In this document: piece by piece, positions 10,801 to 21,630 of the stretch
Position numbering within the stretch: the stretch's first letter is position 1
Layout of the letters: every line of letters starts with the position of its first letter
DNA from: Nicotiana tabacum
Taxonomy: Eukaryota; Streptophyta; Magnoliopsida; Solanales; Solanaceae
Assembly: GCF_000715075.1 (NCBI RefSeq)
Contig: NC_134101.1
Span: 196,994,103 to 197,058,102 of the forward strand
Length of the DNA: 64,000 nt
Direction of reading: 5' to 3'
The notes under the pieces: generated by a model
The model's input: only the letters and a program-made list of their open reading frames with translations
Database searches by the model: none
Told to the model about the DNA's origin: nothing
Program-made: the position numbers and the translations under genes

Positions 10801-11239
10801 GTTTTCCTCTCGTTAAGGACTTTTTGAAATAATTTTGCCTGACCCGTCATCGGTTCGGGAAGAACCTCGATTTCAAGTCATTTGCGAAGATGTTCGAGCA
10901 CCTTAGAAGGTTTAGCTCATAGGCTAAGTAGCTCAAAGCCTTGTGATTTGGAACTTACATGGTCGAAGCTCGTTTGCTTGTCGAGGGTAGCCTATTTAAC
11001 CGGTTCTTTTGAAGAAGATTTGAAGTAATTTCATGTGATTTTATAGCGACGGTCGGGCGTCCTTGAGTGGAATTAATTTAGCTTGTGCAGCCGTATTGAC
11101 CGTAGTCATTTGCGTTTGGCCGGAGCCATTTAGGATCCCGAGTGTGGTAGTTTAGGCATCTACATTGATGGTATGCCCTTTCAGGAGTCTTACAAATGAG
11201 ACATACAGCCTAAACTTTGGGATCGAGTTTTATGCCTAT

Positions 11240-11515
11240 AGTAAGGTCTTACAAAATTTTCATGCCTGTTGAGGTCTTACAGTTTTTTCATGCATGTTGA
11301 TATTATACAGCTTTTTCATGCCTGTTGAGGTCTTACAGTATTTTCATGCCTGTTGAGGTCTTACAATATTTTTGTGCCTGTTGAGGTCCTACTATATTTT
11401 CATACCTGTTGAGGTCTTACAATATTTTCATGCCTGTTGAGGTCTTACAGTATTTTCAGGCCTTTTGAGGTATTAAAATATTTTCAAGCCTGTTGAGGTT
11501 TTACATGTGTAGTTG
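11240..11515. repeat. 28-bp tandem repeat, about nine copies
   Basis: The unit is CATGCCTGTTGAGGTCTTAC followed by AGTATTTT, repeated with small changes about nine times. No comparable array is visible in B, so it arose within the lineage of A. Confidence 0.85.
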
Positions 11516-12356
11516 TTGATACTCGATGTGAGTTTTTATTTGAGACCGAGTCTACCCGCTTGGGGTCTTACAACCCCAGGTTTTTAACGAATGTCGATTG
11601 GTGACAGTCTCCGAGTCATCGAGTTTTCTTAGGCTCGGAGGCCGTTGCTTGTGATCTCCGAATTTCCTCATTGAGGGCTTATATTTTTGGAGATTCCGAC
11701 CCTGAGGCCATGTGGGTATTTAATTGTTGACGCTAGTATCCGAGTATTTCGGGACGTACTCAATGGAGGGATTCTTGCTGCGAACATGCTGAATTTGTTT
11801 TTGGAGTATGAGATGCTTTTGGTGAAAGATATTCTTTTATTATTCGGTACAATAGTACACGTATTCGGTGACGAGATCCCGACAATATGGACACGGTTCA
11901 TTTGACCGTTTGGCCCGGTACATCACTTTCCTACAGGGACCCCATTTGGCATTTCATGACTTTTCCGAGCGAGTGGCTTCCTGGGGGAATGCCCCCCAAC
12001 GTTCAAAGTTGACTGCAAAAGAAGTTTAGAGCATTTGTTTATTTCCCTTAGTTAGCACGCAGATGTTGCCTCGTTAAAAACCTTGCGGGTAAAACCCTTC
12101 TTTTTGGGATAAAAGCTCGGTTGAAAGAAAAGACTGCAACGGGTGCTTTTAAAACCCTAAGGTCTTCGAACAGGGTTAGCGTTCTGACCACTCCGATCGA
12201 GTGGCTGCATAAGGGTTAGTCTGAAATTCGAAATAAGAAAGGGAGATGGTCGTACCTAGAAGTGAGATATGCCGGCAGTGCCTCGAGGATTGATACGCTT
12301 CAATCATGAGGGCTGATTTCTTATAATCACCCGAGGTGAGGACACGGTATGGTCTT

Positions 12357-12950
12357 TTATTTTGTTTCGTCAAGTTTGATCGAGGGTGTGGCCCAATCAC
12401 CTTTTGGCTTATTCGAGGGCAGAGGTACGAGCATTGGTGCCACGTCGTGTATCGTGAACATTTTTCTTGCCGCATGTTGTTCCCCGTAGACGGTTTTAAT
12501 TCCGTCCTTTGTTGGGAATTTCATCATCTGGTGAAGGGTGGATGGTACCGCTCTCATGCAGTGTATCCATAACTGTCCGAATAAGGCGTTATACCTCATG
12601 TCTCCTTTGATGACATGGAATTTGGCGTCTTGGGTCGAGCCGTCGACGATGACTGGAAGGACGATTTCTCCTTTCGTTGTTTCACTTGCCATGTTGAATC
12701 CATTGAGGACTCGAGTGGTGGGCATGATTTGGTCAAGCAATCTGAGCTGCTCTATTACCCTCGACCTGACAATATTGACCGAGCTACCTGGATCCACGAG
12801 TACACGTTTTATTTGAAAAGAATTTACAAGGAAGGTAAATGTGAGGGCGTCCTCGGGAATATATCCTCGGGTCCGCTTTTCTCTGGTGATGGACAATTTT
12901 GTTCTTCTCATTACGGGTTCCTGCGGGGCATCGACGCCCCCCATGATCAT
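12357..12950 (-). CDS. pro: Protease region of element A
   Basis: This is an uninterrupted 197-codon minus-strand frame, in the same frame as the C-terminal gag part. It holds a retroviral-type aspartic protease: LVDPGSSVNIV gives the catalytic D-x-G motif (D-P-G), followed by LNGFNMASETTKGEIVLPV, the flap-like region, and GDMRYNALFGQLWIHCM. The protease would cut the Gag-Pol polyprotein. The frame ends at LDETK, where an intact element would continue into RT; here nothing of pol follows. It is part of a polyprotein, so the first Met at 12950 is not a real start. The catalytic motif is retained, unlike in B. Confidence 0.75.
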   Translation of the reverse strand: MIMGGVDAPQEPVMRRTKLSITREKRTRGYIPEDALTFTFLVNSFQIKRVLVDPGSSVNIVRSRVIEQLRLLDQIMPTTRVLNGFNMASETTKGEIVLPVIVDGSTQDAKFHVIKGDMRYNALFGQLWIHCMRAVPSTLHQMMKFPTKDGIKTVYGEQHAARKMFTIHDVAPMLVPLPSNKPKGDWATPSIKLDETK

Positions 12951-12989
12951 ATGGATGACATGTTGTGGCTCGTTTGCCTCATTCTTCTT

Positions 12990-14577
12990 GGTCGCCTCCC
13001 TTTCCCGGAACTGATTTTGGCTCGACCGCTAAGGAATTCCCGGAGATGCCCTTTTGTTAAGCAGTCGAGCTACCGCTTCTCATAGCTGATGACAATCCTC
13101 GGTCCTGTGGCCGTGTGTGTTATGAAATTTGCATACTAAGTTGTAATTCCTTTGTAAAGGATCCGACTATATAGGCTTGGGCCACTTGGCGTCTCTGATG
13201 TCCGACACATCGACGTTGAAGTTGTACTCTGACAAGTGGGGCGCACCTGTTGGCACTACGTTATGATCAAATCTGGCTTTGTCGATGAGCCCTCGAGGAT
13301 CCTGTCCTTGATCCACTCTCCGATCACTGCGAGGTAGGTTGCCCCTCGGGGCGTTCCTCCTATCTTCGATGTACAGCTGATACCTTTCTTTGTTTGGTTT
13401 TGGTTCCTTTGCCAGGAGCCTATTCAGGTATACTAAGCCCGAAGGGGCTCCCAACTGGTCATCCTCGGCCCTGATCTTCGATTGGTACCAGTTGTAGACG
13501 TCTGGCCAGGTCGCAACCGAGTACTCAATCATATTCTGTTTCAACTGTTTTGAAGCCACCGAGCTTCGTTCCTTCAAACCTTGAGTGAAAGTCAGCACTG
13601 CCCAGTCGTCAAAGACTGGCGGTAGCTCCATCTATTCCATCTGAAAGCGAGACACAAATTCCCGTAGCATCTCGTTCTCCGTTTGCTTGATTTTGAAAAC
13701 ATCGGACTTCCTCGTCACTACCTTGATGGTACCGGCATGTGCCCTTACGAAGGAGTCTGCTAGCATGGCGAATGAATCTACTGAGTTAGGAGCCAAGTTG
13801 TGATACCACATCATGGCCCCCTTCGAGAGTGTCTCCCTGAATTTTTTCAATAATACAGACTCAATCTTGTCATTTTTTATATCGTTGTCATTTACCGCAC
13901 ATGTGTAGGCAGTAACATGTTCATTAGGGTCTATGGTCCTGTTGTACTTAGGGAGTTCCAGCATTTTGAACTTCTTTGGAATAGGTTTCGGGGTCGCTTC
14001 TTGGGGAACAACCTTTGTATGAACTTCTTCGAATCCACACCCTTGAGGACCAGGGGTGCGCCCAGATCTGGTCGACCCTGGAGTTGTAGGTCTCGACCTT
14101 CTTGTCATTGGATGCTATCATTTTCTCGCCCTATTTGATCCTTTTGGTGAGATCCTCATGCATTTTTACGATGGCAGGGTCGGCTATCGATTTGCTATTG
14201 CTCGATCTCTCAGGTACCTGTTCGGCTGGGGGAATTGTTTGTGGAGATGCTGTGCTGGGAGTCTTCGGGTGGCTTTGCAACTGAGCGATAGCCAACTGTT
14301 GTGCCTGCAACATTTCGAAAATAATATGAAGACTAACCTCCTGTTCTTCCTGAGCTGGGGTCTTTTGGGCTTCCTGTTGGTCGCCATGTCGTATGGTCCT
14401 ATCGGTGTGTGAGGTTTCGTTGACCTACTGCGCATTCTGCGAATCCGCGTCTACTGGAATCGGTCCAGGTGCGTTATCAGGGTTCTGCGGTGGCGCGCCA
14501 ATGACTGGAACATCCATACTGTTTTCTCCATGGTTTTCAAGGTTGTCGTTTTCAACTTTGTTTACCGAGCCAAACAT
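12990..14577 (-). pseudogene. gag: gag of element A
   Basis: The start ATG at 14577 (MFGSVNKVENDN) follows the PBS by about 107 bases. Recognisable Tat Gag blocks are FEMLQAQQLAIAQL, KKVETYNSRVDQI, PIPKKFKM, PKYNRTIDPNEHVTAYTC, LSKGAMMWYHNL, NSVDSFAMLADSFVRAHAG, REFVSRFQME, MELPPVFDDWAV and AEDDQLGAPSG. The C-terminus carries CKFHNTHGHRTEDC (about 13085-13135), a Cys-His motif that probably binds zinc and RNA. Breaks are few: stops near 14430 and 14131, a frameshift near 14100, an in-frame TAG at 13632-13634, and stops near 13165 and 13080. It is relatively well kept compared with the gag of B. Confidence 0.82.
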
Positions 14578-14683
14578 TTTGACTTGAAATCGAAGATCTT
14601 GGACAAGAAAAATTGTGAAAGATAACTTGCATTGTGTAACGAAACCAACAAGAAAATAATCACTATTATTTTTAGCCCCACGA

Positions 14684-14695
14684 TGGGCGCCAAAC
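14684..14695 (-). promoter_or_regulatory. Primer binding site of element A
   Basis: The minus strand reads GTTTGGCGCCCA directly after the 5' LTR. The same motif stands at the equivalent place in B (29925-29936) and, degraded, in H (about 42980-42998). A tRNA 3' end would prime minus-strand DNA synthesis here; I do not assign the tRNA. Confidence 0.75.
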
Positions 14696-15439
14696 TGTTT
14701 ACCGGGAAAATGGTAATAACAATTAAATTTGTTAATGGGAGTCTAAAAATACGTGATTTATTTTAATACTAGTTGTTAAGGTAGTTGATGCTAGATATGT
14801 GAAGCTTAATGAAGAAATACGAACTAAAATGGGGTTGTAATCAAACCTAGGAGCTAGCCGTCCGGGCCTCAGGCTAACCGATGAAAGGCCTCGAGGTCCA
14901 TACCTAGGCTCGAGCTCGAGCTCGAGCTGTCGAGGGTAACCGAGAAGCGAATAACAGTTAGGATATAATTAAAGAAGGCTTTTTATGGCCAATATCAAGC
15001 AATAAATGAATAACAAATATGAAAGCAATAAATGAAGAAGGTAGCCTCGAGCGAGTAAGTCAGAGAGAAAAGAGAGAAAGAGAGAGTTGTTATTGATCTT
15101 GTGTAGAATAGTTGGAGAAACAACCGCCCCTTACAAAGTGAAGATGATCCCCTTTATATAGGAGGGGAATCTTTCCATAGAACGAAATACATTAATTGTA
15201 AAAGCATGGAGATGGACGCCTTGATACAGGCCCTGGTAGGCCGGCTTTGTCAGACTTAGCCGTGTGCCTTGGGAATTCCCCATTTGACTCTAGCCTCGAT
15301 CTGTATCTTCTTTAAGTCGGACCTCGACGAGCTCCGAGGGAGGGAAATCGGTCACAGCTTTGCATCCTCGGGGTTTAGAGGTGTTCTTCTGATGTGACTC
15401 GATAGCAAGAAATTAGGACCTTTGATTACGCCGAATACA
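14696..15439 (-). repeat. 5' LTR of element A
   Basis: TGTTTACCGGG to GAATACA, with the minus-strand TATA box at about 15153-15161 (CCTTTATATAGG on the plus strand). It holds a CTCGAG repeat near 14909-14930 that the 3' LTR lacks. Confidence 0.9.
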
Positions 15440-15663
15440 CAATCCATGCTCGGGGGTTCAACCTTGACGAGGAGATAGCCGAAGCGCAGGCACGGGAAAC
15501 CAATGCTAGGTTTCTTATCTCCTCCGATAATGAGGACGTGGTGAGTGGCTCTGGGGACGAGGAAAGTGAAGAAGATGCTCCCGAAGGGGAAGAGATTCCT
15601 GAAGATAAAGCCATTGGAGATGAAGACGGCACTCCCGAGGACATGTCCCCGAAAATAGATTAG
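15440..15663 (+). pseudogene. Antisense gene of element B, C-terminal exon
   Basis: This continues the gene interrupted at 5386. After the target duplication CAATC the frame reads HARGFNLDEEIAEAQARE and then a strongly acidic tail (SSDNEDVV, EESEEDAPEGEE) to TAG at 15661-15663. The acidic tail closes the coiled-coil protein. ACAAGGACCCCTTG follows and is shared with the region after 7037 in element A. Confidence 0.75.
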
Positions 15664-17130
15664 GTTTCTTTTTCGTACAAGGACCCCTTGTTGGTGTTGT
15701 AGTATGCTTTGTAAATTTCCTAGATGAATATAAAGTAGTTTTTTTCTCTATTCTTGATTTGTGTTGACTTTTATTTTGTCCTCGTTTATGAAAAATTCCG
15801 ATGATTCAAATGCTAAGTCTGAGTATCGGTTTAGAGTCATAATAAGCCCTTAGGCTTTTATTGCCCAAAATATACCCCTTAGGGTTTTATATGATCCCCG
15901 AGCAAAACGTAAAATCAAATTAATGCGAGCTCGGGGTAATGGGGCCTTTGGGTTCGAGTTAAACGAGAATGGGGTCTCAGACTCCCATAGGTCTTCGGCC
16001 ATATATTTCCTTGAAGCTGGCCCTTAGTCTCTTGTATGTTGGCCCTTAGGCTCTTTTTCATAGTTTTCCCTTAGGCTCTTTAAATTGGGCTGTTACGTCC
16101 TCTAAAAATGGCTATGTAATTTTTCCTCATTTCGGCTAAAAGACTTAGTGAAATTTTAGTTATGCCTTAGCATGTGTTTTTGAACCCGTTGGTTTTAGGC
16201 TCGACGTTTTGGAGCCTTATTAGTCATTTTGTTTGCGTGGACATAATTGAATGCCTCTTAAGGGTTTTTTGAAGTGTGGTGTTATCGAAGCCTTTGGGTT
16301 GTTCGAGGGATGATTTATCGAAGCCGTTCGATTTTTCGGGGGCCGAATTTATCAACGCCCCTTATATTTTACTTTTGCCGGGGGTAGCCTGACTTAACAA
16401 GTTTTTCAATGTTTGAAGGCCTTTAATTTTATAGTGAATATCGGACGTCTCCGAAACGCATTATTTTGGCCGTAGCCTTTGTGTGACCGTTGTCTTTAGT
16501 ATGACCGTAGCCTTAGGGTTTGTCACTTGGACTCGTTTCCCGATAACATTATAAACTTGTTCGAAACGTTAGTCCTCGAGTGATTTGGCCTTGGCCTTCG
16601 TTTGGAGGGGGTGCCTTTTTGAGGTCTTATGAGTCTTAATTTTTGATGACTCAGATATATTGACTGTCAATGACAGTCCCCAGGTATTTCGGGGTGCTTT
16701 GGCCCTTGATCCGCTTCCCGTAGGATTGTAAGTGTAGATCTTGTATGAGATACAAAGTGTTTTTGATATAACTAGAATGCTTCTTTAAATAGCTAACACA
16801 TGCATACATGTTTTGTCATCAAGGCTTGATTATTCTATATGGATACGGTTCATTTGACCATTTGGCCCATTACAAAGTTCTCCTATCGAGGCCCTCTTAG
16901 GCGTGAAATATCTTTTTCAAAGTTATAACCTCCGAGGGTGATTCCCCCTAGTATTCGAGGTTGATCGAAAAGAAGCCTTGAATACTTGTGGAGTGACCCT
17001 TAGGTAGCATTAGGTGTTGCCTCATTAAAAACCTTACCGGTAAAACCCATTTGGGATAAAACCCGATCTAAGGAAAAAAGAGTGCAACGCATGCTTTCAA
17101 ACCCAAGGTCTTCGAGCTCAACAGTAATAT
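15664..17130 (-). other. Post-pol untranslated region of element B
   Basis: This stretch of about 1.45 kb shows no coding signal. It contains loosely repeated CCCTTAGGCTCTT phrases (16020-16085) and the block 17015-17110 shared with element A (12040-12165). It lies between the integrase end and the convergent 3' end of the antisense gene, so the two genes would be transcribed toward each other across it. Confidence 0.55.
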
Positions 17131-18568
17131 CGCTTGAACATTGATATATTCCAACTATTTGGTAGTTGCTCGCCTTCCATTGTGCTAAGTTTGTAGGATC
17201 CTTTCCCTATGACTCTGAGGACACGGTACAATCCTTCCCAATTGGGACCTTGCTTCCCTCCGCATGGGTCTCGAGTGTTAAGAGTTACTTTCCTTAGGAC
17301 TATAAGTCCCCGGCTCTGAAATATCGAAGGTTCGTCCTTCTATTGTAATACCTTTCGATCCTTTATTTTTGCGCGGCCATTCGAATTAATGCGGCCTCAC
17401 GTTTTTCATCTAGTAGCTCGAGAGAAGTGTTCATTGCTTCATGATTTAAGTCTTCGGTGGAATGCTAAAACCTAGCGCTAGGCTCCCCGACTTCGAGTGG
17501 GATCAAATCTTCGGACCCATACACCAAAGAAAACGGGGTCTCCCCTATGCTTGACTTCGATGTTATCTGATATGCCTATAGTACCTCGGGCAACACTTGT
17601 CTCCATTTCCCCTTTGAATCATCTAATCTTTTCTCCAAGTTTCGAATTATGGTTTTGTTCATGGACTCGGCCTGACCATTTGCACTTGGGTGGTAAGGTG
17701 TTGATAGGATCCTTTTGATTTTATGGTCCTCGAGGAATTTTGTCACTTTGCTACCGATGAACTGTTTCCCATTCTCACATGTTATTTCTGCGGGTATCCC
17801 GAACCGACATATGATGTGATCCCATATGAAATCGATGACCTCTTTTTCTCTTACCTTCTCAAAGGCCTGAGCCTCAACCCATTTTGAGAAGTAGTTAGTC
17901 ATAAACAAAATAAATCTAGCTTTACCTGGCGTCATCGGTAGGGCGCAGACGATGTCCATCCCTCATTTCATGAATGGCCAGGGGATAGAACCGAGTGGAG
18001 TTATTCACCGGTTTGATAGATTATTGGTGCAAATCTCTGGCACTTATCACACTTTCGAACAAACTCCTTGGTATCCTTTTCCATGCTATCCCGATAATAT
18101 CCTGCTCTGATCACCTTGCAAACCAGAGAGTCTGCACCAGAATGATTCCCATAGGAGCCTCCGTGCATTTCTCGTAGTACATAGTCTATGTCCCCGGGTC
18201 CCAAGCACACTGTCAGTGGTCCATCGAAGGTTCTCTTTGTACAACGTTCCATTTTCATCGAGCGAGAATTGGATTGCTTTGGCTCGGAGTGTTCGTGACT
18301 CCTTTGGGTCCGCGGGGAGCTTCCCATGCTTTAAGTAATCGATGTACTTATTCCTCCAATCCGACGTTAAGCTTGTTAAGTTAATCTCTGCATGGCCTTC
18401 TTCGATCACTGACTTTGATAGCTGGATGACAGCCCCCGGGATTATATCGTCTTCTTCGACTGATGATCCCAAGTTTTCTAGTTCGTCGGCCTCGCTATTC
18501 TGTTCTTGAGGTACATGGTTCAGTGTCCATTCCTTGAAGCGGAGCAGTGTCATTTGAAGTTTTTCCAA
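17131..18568 (-). pseudogene. int: Integrase of element B
   Basis: On the minus strand, after the RNase H segment, come the zinc-binding part (EMHGGSYGNHSG ... FVRKCDKCQ, about 18050-18180), the core (MDIVCALPMTPGKARFILF, 17960 leftwards) and the C-terminus (GPNWEG, RVIGKGSYKLSTMEGEQLPN), ending near 17131. Integrase inserts the element DNA. Two of the three catalytic acids are changed: TNYFSKW instead of TDYFSKW (about 17895) and CENGKQF instead of a DNG core (about 17770). The E in NGQAESMN (about 17675) remains. Frameshifts occur near 18340 and 17990 and a stop at 17576, so it is dead. Confidence 0.85.
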
Positions 18569-18618
18569 GTACCTTTACGTTTGATCATCTCAAACCTCGA
18601 GGCTTCCGTTTACATGAT

Positions 18619-19125
18619 TTACCACCAAAAGACTTTTGCCTCGATGACCTCTGCTCCAAGGCCCTTGGCTAGTTCAAGACCTGCAATCATTGTTTCATAC
18701 CCGGCCTCATTATTAGTTAGTTTAGAAGTCTTGGTAGATGGTCTAATAACACTACCCATAGGTGGTTTCAAAATGATGCCGAGCCGGGACCCTTTCACAT
18801 TTGAGGCATCGTCTGTGAAGAGGGTCCAAACCCCCGCCGATGTACCCATGTTTAGCAAGAGTTCCTTTTCTACTTCGGGCACGAGGGCAGGCGTGAAGTC
18901 GGCCACGAAGTCTGCCAAAATTGGAGACTTGATGGCCGTTCGAGGCTGATATTCAATAACATATCCTCCAAGTTCGATGGCCCACTTGACCAACCTGCCC
19001 GATAATTCGGGCTTATGCAAGACATTTTGAAGCGAATATGTAGTCAGTATACATATAGGATGGCATTGAAAATATGGTATTAATTTCCTAGATGCGCTTA
19101 TTAATGCAAGAGCTAATTTTTCCAA
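18619..19125 (-). pseudogene. rnh: RNase H region of element B (two RNase H domains)
   Basis: The frame starts in the first, retroviral-type RNase H (KLIPYFQCHPI, PELSGRLVKWAIEL) and passes LADFVADF into a second, archaeal-type RNase H (WTLFTDDASNVKGSRLGIIL, TNNEAGYETMIAGLELA). A second RNase H after the first is a hallmark of the Tat clade. The enzyme degrades the RNA strand during reverse transcription. The catalytic start FTDGAS reads FTDDAS here, and EAEY reads EAGY, which would weaken the active site. Confidence 0.8.
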
Positions 19126-19129
19126 ATGT

Positions 19130-20300
19130 GGGTACCTGGTTTAAGCATCATCTTGGGTCCGACTAACATAAAAGACAGGAAATTGTGTACCTTGATCTTC
19201 TCGAACCAACACGCCACTTACCGCTGCCTCGGACACAGACAAATACAAGTAGAGTGTTTCATCCTCCTTTGGAGTATTGAGCAAGGGTGGGCTCGAGAGA
19301 TACCGTTTTAATTCTTCCAGGGCTCATTGGCACTCTGGGGTCCATGAGAAGTTGTTCTTCTTTTTGAGTAGGGAGAAGAAATGATGGCTCCAATCTGATG
19401 ACCTCGAGATAAATCGACCTAGGGCAACTATCTGTCCGGTCAGTAGTTGCACGACTTTCACATTATTCACCACAGTGATTTCCTCAATGGATTTGATTTT
19501 ATCGGGGTTGATCTGGATGCCTCTGTTCGATACCATATACTCAAGAACTTGCCCAAGCCGACTCCAAAAGCGCATTTCACGGGGTTGAGCTTCATGTTAT
19601 ACTTTCTAAGGATGTCGAATGTCGCCTGAAAATAGGTCAAATGGTCCTCTACGCGCAGGGACTTAATTAGCATATCATGAATATAAACATCCATGGATTT
19701 GCCTATTTGATGTTCGAACATCTTATTAACTAAACGTTGATATGTGGCTCCTACATTTTTAGCCTGAAGGGCGTTACATTATAACAATACGTTCCATACT
19801 TGATGATGAATGAACTTTTCTCCCGGTCCTACAGGTTCATTTGAATTTGGTTGTACCCGGAGTAGGCATCGAGAAAGGTACGAATCTCAAGGCCGGCCAT
19901 AACATCAATCAAATGATCGATGTTGGGAAATGGGAAAGAATCATTAGGGCATGCTTTGTTCAAATATTGTAATCTACACACATTCTAAGTTTATTCCTTT
20001 TTTTAGGGACTACACTACGTTAGCTAGCTATTCAGGATATTTTACTTCCTTGATGGATCCTATTTTGGGAATTTTGGTTACCTTTTCTTTGATGAATGTG
20101 TGCTTTACCTTGGACTGAGGTTTCCTCTTTTGCTTCACCGGTTTAAATATGGGATCGACACTTAGTCGATGGGTAGTTATCTCCGGTGGGGTCCTTATCA
20201 TATCTAAATGGGACCAAGTGAAGTAATCAATATTATCGATGGGAAACTGAATAAGAATTTTCCTGAGTTTGGGGGTTAACCCCGTCCCCAGGTATACCTT
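19130..20300 (-). pseudogene. rt: Reverse transcriptase of element B
   Basis: Conserved RT blocks appear in order on the minus strand: SIKEVKYPE (near 20040), SLKKGINLECV, FPNIDHLIDVMAG, IRTFLDAYSGYNQIQM (near 19880), GTYCYNV, then NKMFEHQIGKSMDV and YNMKLNPVKCAFGVG. The catalytic Y-x-D-D box reads Y-I-H-D at 19674-19685, so the first aspartate is lost. Several frameshifts separate the blocks. RT would copy element RNA into DNA. Confidence 0.82.
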
Positions 20301-20529
20301 TTGTTCCGGAAGATGCTCGATTAATATGACCTATTCGAGTTCTTCAATCGTGGATTTCGTAGCATCTGATTCCTTGGGGGCAATGAAGGTTCGGGGGGGT
20401 GAGGAAATCTTCTTCTTCGTCCTCAGCCACCTGTTCATCGGACATTTGTCCCTCGGGCTCAGTCGAGGGTACGGGATGTGATTGCTATTTGGCCACCTAT
20501 TCGTCCTTCGACTTTTCCGATGTGGATGG
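20301..20529 (-). other. Protease-RT linker of element B
   Basis: A low-complexity acidic linker between protease and RT with frameshifts. Minus-strand IEELE and ILIEHLPEQKVYLGTGL are typical of this stretch in Tat polyproteins. Confidence 0.5.
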
Positions 20530-20900
20530 CGCCTATACCGGTGTCGAATCGTGGACTGAAAACATCTCTTTAGCTGCATGCTGCTCTCCATATACTGTTT
20601 TCACGCCATCCTTCGTTGGGAACTTCATCATCTGATGAAGGGTCGATGGCACCACCCTCATGCTATGGATCCAGGACCTTCCGAGCAAAGAATTGTATCT
20701 CATGTCACCTTCGATGACATGAAATTTGGTGTCTTGTATGGCTCCGGCCACATTGACTGGGAGAATGATTTCACCCTTCGTCAACTTGCCATGTTGAAGC
20801 CATTCAAGACCCAAGATGCCGGTATGATTTGATCGAGCAACCCAAGCTGCTCCACGACCGTGTACCTGATTATATTTTCCAAACTACCTAGATCCACGAT
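20530..20900 (-). pseudogene. pro: Protease of element B, truncated by element C
   Basis: Minus strand: VDLGSLENIIR, LLDQIIPASWVLNGFNMA, TKGEIILPVNVAG, KFHVIEGDMRYNSLLG, HQMMKFPTKDGVKTVYGEQHAA, closely matching the protease of element A. The catalytic triad D-P-G reads D-L-G. Element C is inserted just upstream of this motif (TSD 20901-20905). A frameshift lies near 20820. Confidence 0.82.
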
Positions 20901-20905
20901 AAAAG

Positions 20906-21578
20906 TGTCATGCCCCGGACTTGGTGGGCGAGACCGGCACCTAGTGCCTCACCTATCCTTGCGTACCAACTTGCAACTAAGGGACTCTGAACATATGATG
21001 TCATATACTTTGGCCATGGGCCACATTGCAAGACAACTGCGAATGCTGACTAAATATCAATATAAAACTTGGCCGACAAGGCCGTCATATTTATTACAGC
21101 TGACAAACCAACCAAATATACATACAAGGCCTGAAAGCCCAACATACTGCACTAACTGACAAGATATGTCTACAAGCCTCTACTAATGGATATACTGTGA
21201 TCGGAACGGCTCGTCGACCTACTCATGACATATATACGTATATATACAAGATATACATAAAGCTCTAGACCCGGAATCTCCGAAAGGCATGGAGCTTACC
21301 GATCAAGCTGAACTCGGGCAACACTTATTGAAGAGGCCTACTCGTTTGTCGGTTTGACCCGCACGCATGAAATGCAGTGCATATAGGAAAGGGACGTCAG
21401 TACGAAATAATGTACTGAGTATGTAAGGCAATATACTGAAAGCTGAAACTGAACTGATAATATAATAACTGCAAGTAGTTGTTAGTCAAAGATAATCTGA
21501 AGATATGCTTACCTGCTGATAATGACTCAATTCTCTCAATATAGTAAGTAAAATAGTTGTTCGACCCTATAAGGCTCA

Positions 21579-21630
<52 letters not shown>

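Larger units (their letters stand above)
9816..12356 (-). other. Post-pol untranslated region of element A
   Basis: There is no coding signal on either strand. The region holds two repeat blocks (10090-10800 and 11240-11515) and a segment near 12040-12165 shared with B at 17015-17110 (CCTCGTTAAAAACCTTGCGGG against CCTCATTAAAAACCTTACCGG). In B that segment lies just beyond the integrase stop. In A the 180 bases from 12176 to 12356, which should hold the integrase end, match nothing in B. The RT-integrase deletion therefore has its right breakpoint close to 12357 and its left one near 12180. Confidence 0.6.
5392..15439 (-). mobile_element. Element A: internally deleted Tat-type retrotransposon inserted in B
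   Basis: The LTRs at 5392-6114 and 14696-15439 are flanked by AAATC (5387-5391) and CAATC (15440-15444). The flanks join to restore the antisense gene of B: RRETLEKI on the left and HARGFNLDEEI on the right. On the minus strand the order is 5' LTR, PBS, gag, protease, then directly the post-pol untranslated region, antisense genes, PPT and 3' LTR. RT, RNase H and integrase are missing, so this copy depended on others for movement or lost pol after insertion. The LTRs differ by about 9-10% by hand count. LTR ends and layout relate it to B, but it belongs to a different subfamily. Confidence 0.88.

Noticed and set aside
17131..20900. Endogenous pararetrovirus as the source of the RT
   Set aside because: Order protease-RT-RNase H-RNase H-integrase, LTRs and target duplications fit Ty3/gypsy; no movement or coat protein motif is visible.
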